From CBIHON01 sp966211965 (GTDB taxonomy: Bacteria; Pseudomonadota; Gammaproteobacteria; Burkholderiales; Burkholderiaceae_D): a stretch of DNA of 38,540 bases. Below are positions 33,563 through 38,540 of the stretch, piece by piece; the first letter of the stretch is position 1, and each line of letters starts with the position of its first letter. The DNA is taken from contig CBIHON010000048.1 in assembly GCA_966211965.1 (NCBI GenBank), positions 1 through 38,540 on the forward strand, read 5' to 3'. A program made the position numbers and the translations under genes. The notes under the pieces were generated by a model. It made no database searches. It saw only the letters and a program-made list of their open reading frames with translations, and was not told the origin of the DNA.

Positions 33563-33850
33563 ATGAATAGCGCATACGTTGTTGGTCACATCGCAGTGAA
33601 GAACCCTGAAATGTGGGCGGAATATCGAAGCAAAGTCCCCGGAACATTGACTCCTTGGGGAGGCGAGCTTGTATTTCGTGGCAAACAATTGGCTGTCCTT
33701 GCTGGCAATAACCCACATCCAGATGTCGTCGTCATCCGGTTTCCAACCGTCACCGCTTTGAATAGTTGGTTTTCGTCGGCTGCGTATCAGTCACTTATCC
33801 CGCTTCGGCAGCAAGCAGCGGAAATGGTCCTGCTGTCTTATGAGGCTTAG
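33563..33850 (+). CDS. DUF1330-like small protein, cassette-like
   Basis: A 95-residue protein that resembles the DUF1330/dimeric alpha-beta barrel family: AYVVGHIAVKNPEMWAEYRSKVPGTLTPWGGELVFRG, then VVVIRFPTVTALNSWFSSAAYQSLIPLRQQAAEMVLL. Members are small dimers of largely unknown function. The ATG at 33563 is preferred to a TTG at 33548. It starts 35 bp after the attC site. No matching attC follows; a REP-like hairpin begins six bases after the stop. Confidence 0.75.
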   Translation: MNSAYVVGHIAVKNPEMWAEYRSKVPGTLTPWGGELVFRGKQLAVLAGNNPHPDVVVIRFPTVTALNSWFSSAAYQSLIPLRQQAAEMVLLSYEA

Positions 33851-33855
33851 GACCG

Positions 33856-33872
33856 CTGGGATGCAATCCCAG
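33856..33872 (-). repeat. REP-like hairpin, copy 1 (inverted)
   Basis: CTGGGATGCAATCCCAG: a seven-pair stem with a three-base loop. It is the reverse complement of copies 2 and 3. It lies directly before a decayed RAYT fragment, the transposase type associated with REP sequences. Confidence 0.6.
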
Positions 33873-33891
33873 ATACCACCCTTCCAATGGG

Positions 33892-34014
33892 AACCTGCAC
33901 GCGCCCCGAATGGCCGGGGCAAGGTACTGCTTTACCGTGACCTGGCCAAAGCGTCATGATAATGGTCGGGTCATTCAATATGGGATGGTTTATGCTAGGC
34001 GTTTCGCGTGATGA
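33892..34014 (+). pseudogene. Decayed RAYT (REP-associated tyrosine transposase) 5' fragment A
   Basis: Translation on the plus strand gives MAGARYCFTVTWPKRHDN, matching the N-terminus of REP-associated tyrosine transposases (IPGGTYFFTVNLxERxxN). It lacks the catalytic HxH and tyrosine motifs and is ended by two stops. It is about 75-80% identical by eye to fragment B at 37117-37242 over 125 bp. Confidence 0.55.
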
Positions 34015-34066
34015 GATTGCTGATCATATGTCTTAAGTTGTTTTTCGGAAGAGGGAATGGCTTGTG

Positions 34067-34083
34067 CTGGGATTGCATCCCAG
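34067..34083 (+). repeat. REP-like hairpin, copy 2
   Basis: CTGGGATTGCATCCCAG. The flanks TTGTG before and ACTACG after are shared with copy 3 at 35826-35842, so the conserved unit is about 35 bp. Confidence 0.6.
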
Positions 34084-34157
34084 ACTACGCTCCTACCATT
34101 GCGCTTTTTCATTAACCTGGGAGTACCGAATCTTGCAGCACGGTAGAAATTCAATTC

Positions 34158-34236
34158 ATCGAACCGCCGGATACGTGACCCGTTCGTCCGGTGGTGTGGG
34201 AGAGAGGGGCTGTGAAGCTTCTTCCTATCCCGATTA
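34158..34236 (+). ncRNA. Group II intron domain V-VI remnant
   Basis: GAACCGCCGGATACGTGACC (34161-34180) followed by CGTTCGTCCGGTGGTGTGGG (34181-34200) has the sequence and hairpin of bacterial group II intron domain V of the ACCGCCG...CGGTGGT type. A second hairpin follows and ends CTATCCCGAT, like a domain VI and intron 3' end. The distal stem of domain V has lost pairing (TACG against TTCG). No reverse transcriptase gene is present, so only the 3' tip remains. Confidence 0.55.
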
Positions 34237-34249
34237 GGTGTCGCAATCC

Positions 34250-34777
34250 ATGAACTTTCAGCTGAAGTACGTACTTGGAGTCGAAGAGCAACTTGCCCAC
34301 GAGGAATTCAAGAGTGGAAAGAACCTTTCTTCACGCCCGAACTACTTTCGGCAGATCGCGCCTATGCTGGCACTCAGTGGTTTGGGCTTGGTTGCGTCGT
34401 TCAAGGCCCAAAGCGTCTTTCTGCTCATAGCCTTCCTTTCGGTAGCTTTCTCGTTGGTTGTTCGTGCCCTGGCAATGTCGCACGGCTGGAATCGAAAGCT
34501 GAAGGCTGCCATCAAGGAGGCACCGAAGATCCAAGTAGAGTTGGTCATCGATGATACCGGTCTTCACGAGATCGTCGAAGCTCAGCTCAGGTCGTTTTCC
34601 CCTTGGTCAGCGGTCAAGTCATACATTCAATACAAGCAAGTTTGGGTGTTCAATCTTGTCGGAGGGTACACAGCACTTGTGGCAGCAAGCGCTATCGCCG
34701 AAGCAGGTCCGTCGGCCGTAGCGGACCTAAAGTCTGCCCTCAAAGCTCGTTCAATACCCCAACTCGTGCGCGAATAG
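34250..34777 (+). CDS. YcxB-like membrane protein, cassette-like
   Basis: A 175-residue protein with two adjacent membrane segments at about residues 42-80 (LALSGLGLVASF and VFLLIAFLSVAFSLVVRAL) followed by a soluble part containing VELVIDDTGLHEI and SFSPWSAVKSYIQYKQVWVFNLVGGYTALV, the pattern of YcxB-like C-terminal domains. Function is unknown. A GTG at 34238 in the same frame would add four residues. The gene begins just after the group II intron remnant. A following attC could not be shown convincingly. Confidence 0.7.
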   Translation: MNFQLKYVLGVEEQLAHEEFKSGKNLSSRPNYFRQIAPMLALSGLGLVASFKAQSVFLLIAFLSVAFSLVVRALAMSHGWNRKLKAAIKEAPKIQVELVIDDTGLHEIVEAQLRSFSPWSAVKSYIQYKQVWVFNLVGGYTALVAASAIAEAGPSAVADLKSALKARSIPQLVRE

Positions 34778-34802
34778 GCGTCGTACACCGTAAGCACCAA
34801 CG

Positions 34803-35195
34803 ATGGCGAACTCAGATCCAATCATCAGCGCCGTGAAGGATCCGGCGATGCAGCACGCGGTTCCCACGGCTTGGAGACCGGTTCTCCGAGACATCGTCGG
34901 TGCGTTTGTTAGAGAGGACTACCGGATCGTCAGCGGTATCCCAGCGGTTGGGACGATTTCGGCTGACACCGCCGCTGGGATTCAGCGTCATATCCTCGGC
35001 TATGGTGCAAGGCTTATCCCACTTCCGGATCAGGCCTGGATGACCTCAGTTTGCATGTGGTATGGAGAATATTGGGACGTGCTCGTTGACCTCTGGACTG
35101 AGGAAGAAGGTCCGAGCGACCTGGTGTTGAGTGTGCGCGTCAAGGAAATCGGCAACGAATTCACGTTCACCGTATATATGGTCCATGTCCCGTGA
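34803..35195 (+). CDS. DUF7668-like small protein, cassette-like
   Basis: A 130-residue soluble protein. The stretch IQRHILGYGARLIPLPDQAWMTSVCMWYGEYWDVLVDLWTEEEGPSDLVL resembles a family I associate with the label DUF7668; its function is unknown. It has no signal peptide or membrane segment. It starts 25 bp after the YcxB-like gene and is followed within 10 bp by an attC-like site, fitting a single-gene cassette. Confidence 0.7.
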   Translation: MANSDPIISAVKDPAMQHAVPTAWRPVLRDIVGAFVREDYRIVSGIPAVGTISADTAAGIQRHILGYGARLIPLPDQAWMTSVCMWYGEYWDVLVDLWTEEEGPSDLVLSVRVKEIGNEFTFTVYMVHVP

Positions 35196-35205
35196 ACGCA
35201 CCGAC

Positions 35206-35274
35206 TCCTAACCCTTCGACCGAGGCGATGCCTAACGCCACGCAGTCGGTCTTGCCTCCCATCAAACCTTAGAT
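35206..35274 (+). other. attC-like site after the DUF7668-like gene
   Basis: Left core TCCTAAC (35206-35212) and right core CTTAGAT (35268-35274), each one base off consensus. The halves GACCGAGGCGATGC and TTGCCTCCCATC are partly complementary. The DUF2199 gene starts 13 bp later. Confidence 0.5.
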
Positions 35275-35287
35275 CTCAGAGTCGCCT

Positions 35288-35809
35288 ATGGCCGCTATTT
35301 TCGCTTTCACATGTTCCTGCTGCGGGAAGATCCACGAGGGATCTCCATCGTTTGGCTTCAAGGTTCCCGATCATTACGCGAGGCTTACTGAGGAGCAGAA
35401 GTCATCGGTGGGCCAAATTAGCTCAGACCTTTGCACCATCACACGCGATGAAGGTACTGACTACTTCATCCGAGCTGTCCTTGAAGTCCCGATTCACGGT
35501 GTCTCGGAGCCCTTCATGTGGGGCCTGTGGGTTTCTCTCTCGGAAAAGAGCTTTAGACGCTACGTTGCGACTTACGACAATCCAGTCGAAGGCGATGGCT
35601 TTTTCGGTTGGGTCTGCAACAAGGTTCCGTGGTATCCGCCCGCTGGTTCGTTGGCAACGGACGTTCGAGTTCAGCTCAATGGCGATCGGCCGCTTCTGGT
35701 CCTCCACCACGGGAGCGCGAACGATCATCCTCTCATCGTGGATCAGAGGAATGGAATATCGGTGGTAAAGGCGCAAGAAATTGCAGAATTCCTCCAACAT
35801 GAGACGTAA
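35288..35809 (+). CDS. DUF2199 protein, cassette-like
   Basis: A 173-residue protein with an N-terminal FTCSCCGKIHEGSPSFGFKVPDHY and FMWGLWVSLSEKSF, the features of DUF2199 proteins. The CSCC and KIHEG part suggests a small metal site. The biochemical role is not known. It starts 13 bp after an attC-like site. Its end (LQHET) contains CTCCAAC, a possible left core, but the right half is missing and a REP-like hairpin begins 16 bp after the stop. Confidence 0.8.
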   Translation: MAAIFAFTCSCCGKIHEGSPSFGFKVPDHYARLTEEQKSSVGQISSDLCTITRDEGTDYFIRAVLEVPIHGVSEPFMWGLWVSLSEKSFRRYVATYDNPVEGDGFFGWVCNKVPWYPPAGSLATDVRVQLNGDRPLLVLHHGSANDHPLIVDQRNGISVVKAQEIAEFLQHET

Positions 35810-35811
35810 GG

Positions 35812-36234
35812 ATGAATGATTTGTGCTGGGATTGCATCCCAGTCTACGGTCCTGCTCGCGACAAGCCCCAAGCCCTTGCACGGGCCGCCGCAGAGCACGA
35901 GGAACATCTTCGTGCTGCACTTGCCATTGCGCTGCGGCGAGCGGCGCGAAGTAAGGCACTTGTCCGCGAGCTACTTACGCGGGCAACCATTGAGGGCATG
36001 GCGAGCCGTCTCAACGCGAAGGTTTCTGCCGTCACGTTCGTTGTGCCGCAATTCAAGGAAACCTGGCATCAACTCATTCCATGGCAGCAGTTGGCGAACG
36101 ATACGCCGGCCGAAACCGCAACATCAATCGCTTTCTCTCTTCGAGAGAATATTCGCAGGCATGAGCACCACAGGAAGGTCATTCCACGTCCGAACTCGAA
36201 AAGTGGCAGTGGCAAGCATGCCGCCGACGCCTAA
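35812..36234 (+). CDS. Hypothetical protein, cassette-like
   Basis: A 140-residue protein that I do not recognise. Residues 20-70 are alanine/arginine-rich and probably helical (LARAAAEHEEHLRAALAIAL), then VSAVTFVVPQFKETWHQLIPW. The first codons (LCWDCIPVYGP) are the translation of a REP-like hairpin, so the true start may lie downstream or the hairpin may have replaced the original 5' end. The stop TAA lies inside GCCTAAC, a perfect attC left core, as in many cassettes. The overlapping frame at 35816-36277 looks less protein-like. Confidence 0.55.
   Translation: MNDLCWDCIPVYGPARDKPQALARAAAEHEEHLRAALAIALRRAARSKALVRELLTRATIEGMASRLNAKVSAVTFVVPQFKETWHQLIPWQQLANDTPAETATSIAFSLRENIRRHEHHRKVIPRPNSKSGSGKHAADA
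35826..35842 (+). repeat. REP-like hairpin, copy 3
   Basis: CTGGGATTGCATCCCAG, with the same flanks as copy 2. It lies within the first codons of the hypothetical gene starting at 35812. Confidence 0.6.
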
Positions 36235-36352
36235 CCTTTCCAATCAGAAGTTATTGCTCTTTTACGCTGCGCGGTAAAGCGAAGGTAGATGGGCAATGGA
36301 AGCGTTACTGCATGATGCATAATATTGAAAAGCTGGCCCATTATGGTTATGC
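36229..36352 (+). other. Possible long attC-like site
   Basis: A perfect left core GCCTAAC (36229-36235) holding the stop of the preceding gene, and a candidate right core GTTATGC (36346-36352), the same variant as at 32224. Inner pairing is weak, so the right boundary is doubtful. Confidence 0.3.
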
Positions 36353-36548
36353 GAAATAAGTGCAAGGACGGACGCCATCGTGGCCAGTTATCGCACGCAT
36401 CGGTTTATTTAGCCCGGCTGGATTTGTACTGACATGGTTCGAGAAAATAGGCACTGAAAATGAAGACAACAGTTCGGCTTGAAAAAAATCGTCCAAGGCT
36501 GACGCAGGTGCTCAGAAATGGGGTTTTCTACAGCGTCGTTAGGCCAAA
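36235..36548. other. Region without a supported gene
   Basis: It may include the right part of one attC-like site and all of another (36491-36544). A 36-codon frame at 36460-36570 is too short and unsupported to call. No other feature is recognised. Confidence 0.4.
36491..36544 (+). other. attC-like site before the membrane cassette gene
   Basis: Left core GTCCAAG (one base off) and right core GTTAGGC, a full match. GCTGACGC and the complement of ACAGCGTC partly pair. The next ATG is four bases after the right core, the usual cassette spacing. Confidence 0.4.
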
Positions 36549-36917
36549 ATGGATCTACTTCTTTACCTAGTTGGACCTATAGTGGGACTTTTTTGTCTCG
36601 CATTCCCATATTTTTTTAGTGCTGTAGCTGGTGTTGGAATCGGTAGCGGAATTATAAGGATGCCATATACATTCCTTATTTTTTTTATATTCGTACCGCT
36701 AGTCTCTGTTGCGTGCGCGGATGTGGAATTAAGTAATCCATCACCTATTTTGGGACCACGTTGGCCTCTTGGTTTTGCGCTATTTATGGGAAAACTAAAG
36801 CACGGCCTGTCATGGTTTTTTTTATTTGATGCTATGACTGTCCCAATTATGGTGACACTTGGGTCTGCCTCGTTAGTATTTTTTTTCCGTGCATTATGGA
36901 GCAAGTTTCGAAGATAA
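36549..36917 (+). CDS. Small polytopic membrane protein, cassette-like
   Basis: A 122-residue, very hydrophobic protein with about three to four membrane segments (LLLYLVGPIVGLFCLAFPYF; TFLIFFIFVPLVSVACA; and the C-terminal IMVTLGSASLVFFFRAL). I do not recognise a family. The gene is markedly AT-rich (many TTT codons) compared with the flanking chromosome, a sign of transfer. It starts four bases after a GTTAGGC core and its stop overlaps the next attC left core. Confidence 0.65.
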   Translation: MDLLLYLVGPIVGLFCLAFPYFFSAVAGVGIGSGIIRMPYTFLIFFIFVPLVSVACADVELSNPSPILGPRWPLGFALFMGKLKHGLSWFFLFDAMTVPIMVTLGSASLVFFFRALWSKFRR

Positions 36918-36993
36918 CATTACGCTCGACTGGGAGTCGCCGATGACTGCTTCACTTCGATTTGAACCGCCGGTAAAAGCGATCCCGTTAGCT
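36912..36993 (+). other. attC-like site after the membrane protein gene
   Basis: Left core AGATAAC (36912-36918) and right core GTTAGCT (36987-36993), each near consensus. CGCT in the left arm pairs with AGCG in the right. It contains the gene's stop codon. It is the last site seen before leuB. Confidence 0.45.
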
Positions 36994-37326
36994 CCACGGT
37001 TGAGGCTGTAGAAAAACCCCAGATCGTCGTAAAAATTCACTATCCGATCTGCCCTAATTTCATCAATAGAAAAATAGGATCGTAGGCTAGAACCCAGCTA
37101 TCGCCGCCCCGATGCAAACCTGTACGCGGCCCCCAATAGCCGGTGCAACCTACTGCTTTACCATGAACTTGGCCAAGCGCCATGGTAAAGCCCCTCTCAT
37201 TCGACACGTGGATGGATTGCGCCAAACGTTTCGCGTGATGAGGCCGCTTTCAATTCGCTTGCGATGTTCGAGTGGAGATACAGGCCCCACGATTTTCGGC
37301 GTTCCTCATGCGGATGGCTTCGGTGG
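36994..37326. other. Array end with element remnants
   Basis: GGTTGAGGCTGTAGAAAAAC at 36999-37018 resembles an insertion-sequence end. Fragment B of the RAYT transposase follows at 37117-37242. No intact gene. Confidence 0.4.
37117..37242 (+). pseudogene. Decayed RAYT transposase 5' fragment B
   Basis: Translation gives IAGATYCFTMNLAKRHGK, then LIRHVDGLRQTFRVMR, a good match to the N-terminus of REP-associated tyrosine transposases (YFFTVNLxERH...LLxRHIDxLRxxxR). The catalytic residues and the rest of the gene are missing. It is homologous to fragment A at 33892-34014. Confidence 0.6.
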
Positions 37327-38418
37327 CTATAGCGCGACCAGCGCGGCTACCACCGCACTCCCCATTTCTCTTGTCCCAACAAGCTGTGTGCCGGCCGCGT
37401 GTATGTCTGCGGTGCGCAAGCCGTTTTTCAGTACACGGCGCACCGCCGTCTCTACCAAGTCGGCAAGGTCCGGGCGTTGCAGCGTATGCCGCAGCATCAG
37501 GGCAACCGACAGGATGGCCGCAAGCGGGTTGGCAATGTCTTTTCCTGCTATGTCGGGCGCCGAGCCGTGGCCCGGCTCGAACAGGCCGCGTCCGGCCTCG
37601 TTCAGGGTGGCCGAGGCAAGCATGCCGATGGAGCCGGTCAGTACCGAGGCCTCGTCGGAGAGAATGTCGCCGAACAGGTTTCCGGTGACCACGACGTCAA
37701 AGCTGGCTGGCGCGCGTACGAGTTGCATCGCGGCGTTGTCCACGTACATGTGGCTCAGTTCGACATCCTGATACTCACGCGCAACGTCGCTTACGATAGT
37801 GCGCCAGAATTGCGATGTTTCAAGGACATTGGCCTTGTCGACGTTGCACAATTTGCGGCGGCGCCTACGGGCTGCCTGAAAGGCGATATGCGCAATCCGG
37901 CGTATCTCTCCCTCTGCATAGCGCATCGTGTCATAGCCTTCGCGCTGCCCGGCGAAGGGGCCGTCTGGCGCGGTGCGCATCCCTCGGGGTTTGCCGAAAT
38001 ACACATCGCCGGTCGACTCGCGCACGATCAACAGATCCATGCCGGCTATTACCTCCGGCTTCAGGGGCGACGCCGCGGCGAGTTCCGGATACAGCACTGC
38101 CGGCCGCAGGTTGGCGAACAAGTCCAATTCTCTGCGCAACCCGAGAATGGCTTGTTCAGGACGTAACGCTCGTTCGAGCGTATCGTATTTCCAGTCGCCG
38201 ACTGCGCCGAGCAAGATGGCGTCCGCTTCTCGTGCAAGCGCCAGCGTTGCCTGCGGCAGTGGATGTCCATGTGCGGCGTAGGCGACCCCGCCGATCAGCG
38301 CCTCTTCTCCGCTGTATTCGAAGCCGAAATGGCGCAGGGCATCCAAGACGTGCACCGCCTGTTCAAGCACTTCCGGGCCGATCCCATCCCCAGCTAATAT
38401 GGCGATTTTTTTCATCAT
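37327..38418 (-). CDS. leuB: 3-isopropylmalate dehydrogenase
   Basis: A 363-residue NAD-dependent enzyme of leucine biosynthesis that oxidises and decarboxylates 3-isopropylmalate. The NAD/substrate motifs are complete: ILAGDGIGPEVLEQAV, LFANLRPAVLYP, IVRESTGDVYFGKPRG, VDKANVLETSQFWR, DNAAMQLVRAP, VVTGNLFGDILSDEAS and FEPGHGSAPDIAGKDIANP. The ATG at 38418 is chosen for the AGGA five bases upstream; 38448 is less likely. The usual neighbours leuC and leuD are not within the window on the visible side, so this may be a second, stand-alone leuB. It converges on the cassette-like array. Confidence 0.93.
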   Translation of the reverse strand: MMKKIAILAGDGIGPEVLEQAVHVLDALRHFGFEYSGEEALIGGVAYAAHGHPLPQATLALAREADAILLGAVGDWKYDTLERALRPEQAILGLRRELDLFANLRPAVLYPELAAASPLKPEVIAGMDLLIVRESTGDVYFGKPRGMRTAPDGPFAGQREGYDTMRYAEGEIRRIAHIAFQAARRRRRKLCNVDKANVLETSQFWRTIVSDVAREYQDVELSHMYVDNAAMQLVRAPASFDVVVTGNLFGDILSDEASVLTGSIGMLASATLNEAGRGLFEPGHGSAPDIAGKDIANPLAAILSVALMLRHTLQRPDLADLVETAVRRVLKNGLRTADIHAAGTQLVGTREMGSAVVAALVAL

Positions 38419-38540
38419 CTCTGTCCTGTAAGTTTGTATTCGAGCCACGGCCTGTCGATAAGGCGTTGGCGTTTAAAAGCAGTGCTGTCAGAGCCTGTTT
38501 GAAAATGAAAATTTACTCGAACAACCGCTTGAGTAGCAGG

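Larger units (their letters stand above)
33851..34249. other. Mobile-element graveyard between two cassette-like genes
   Basis: No intact gene. In order it holds a REP-like hairpin (33856-33872), a decayed RAYT transposase fragment (33892-34014), a second REP-like hairpin in the other orientation (34067-34083) and a group II intron 3' end (about 34158-34236). TTAGGT directly after the intron end could be what is left of an attC right core. Confidence 0.55.

Noticed and set aside
34757..34797. Possible attC between the YcxB-like and DUF7668-like genes
   Set aside because: CCCCAAC and CGTAAGC both deviate from the cores and the pairing is weak and short; a site is expected here by position but cannot be supported.
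35816..36277. 153-codon frame overlapping the hypothetical gene at 35812
   Set aside because: The 35812 frame ends in an attC core and has more natural composition; the two cannot both be typical cassette genes.
1..38540. tRNA, rRNA and CRISPR arrays
   Set aside because: No cloverleaf-like gene, rRNA stretch or regularly spaced direct repeat was seen on reading; a covariance-model scan was not possible.

Overview
The window looks like chromosomal DNA of a betaproteobacterium, most likely Burkholderiales and perhaps Oxalobacteraceae. The basis is the DnaE, MsbA, WaaF and Hut protein sequences, the high-GC codon use and the gene neighbourhoods. The genus is an inference. I see no rRNA, tRNA or CRISPR array.

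Layout. (1) 1-7148: gluQ (-), a pirin-like cupin (+), a small secreted protein apparently cut short by a 14-bp tandem duplication (-), trhO (-) and dnaE (+). Two copies of a ~122-bp inverted-repeat element lie downstream of trhO and dnaE. (2) 7149-16857: a secreted protein with two CBM6-like domains and a beta-helix (-), then a 7TMR-DISM sensor kinase with a FixJ-like regulator (+), then a secreted DUF1800/DUF1501 pair (+). (3) 17049-23246: a lipopolysaccharide locus with two glycosyltransferases (-), msbA, a 31-codon coupled small ORF, waaF, an HDOD protein and a small one-helix membrane protein (+). (4) 23332-31770: a complete five-step histidine-utilisation operon hutU-hutH-hutD-hutI-hutF-hutG (-) with divergent hutC (+). 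A perfect 20-bp palindrome lies between hutU and hutC. (5) about 32127-36993: short same-strand genes of mostly unknown function separated by attC-like sites, with no integron integrase in view. This has the form of a cassette array lacking an integrase (CALIN). It also holds a decayed group II intron 3' end, REP-like hairpins and two decayed RAYT transposase fragments. (6) 37327-38418: leuB (-).

How the genes work together. HutH, HutU, HutI, HutF and HutG convert histidine through urocanate, imidazolonepropionate, formiminoglutamate and formylglutamate to glutamate and formate. HutC probably represses both directions from the shared palindrome. MsbA and WaaF belong to lipid A-core export and inner-core assembly, and the neighbouring GT9 and GT2 enzymes probably modify the core. 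The cassette-like genes carry single-gene accessory functions.

The observations most worth checking are the cassette array with its mobile-element remnants, the frameshifting duplication in the small secreted protein gene, the 122-bp repeats with compensatory hairpin changes, and the small ORF linking msbA to waaF.
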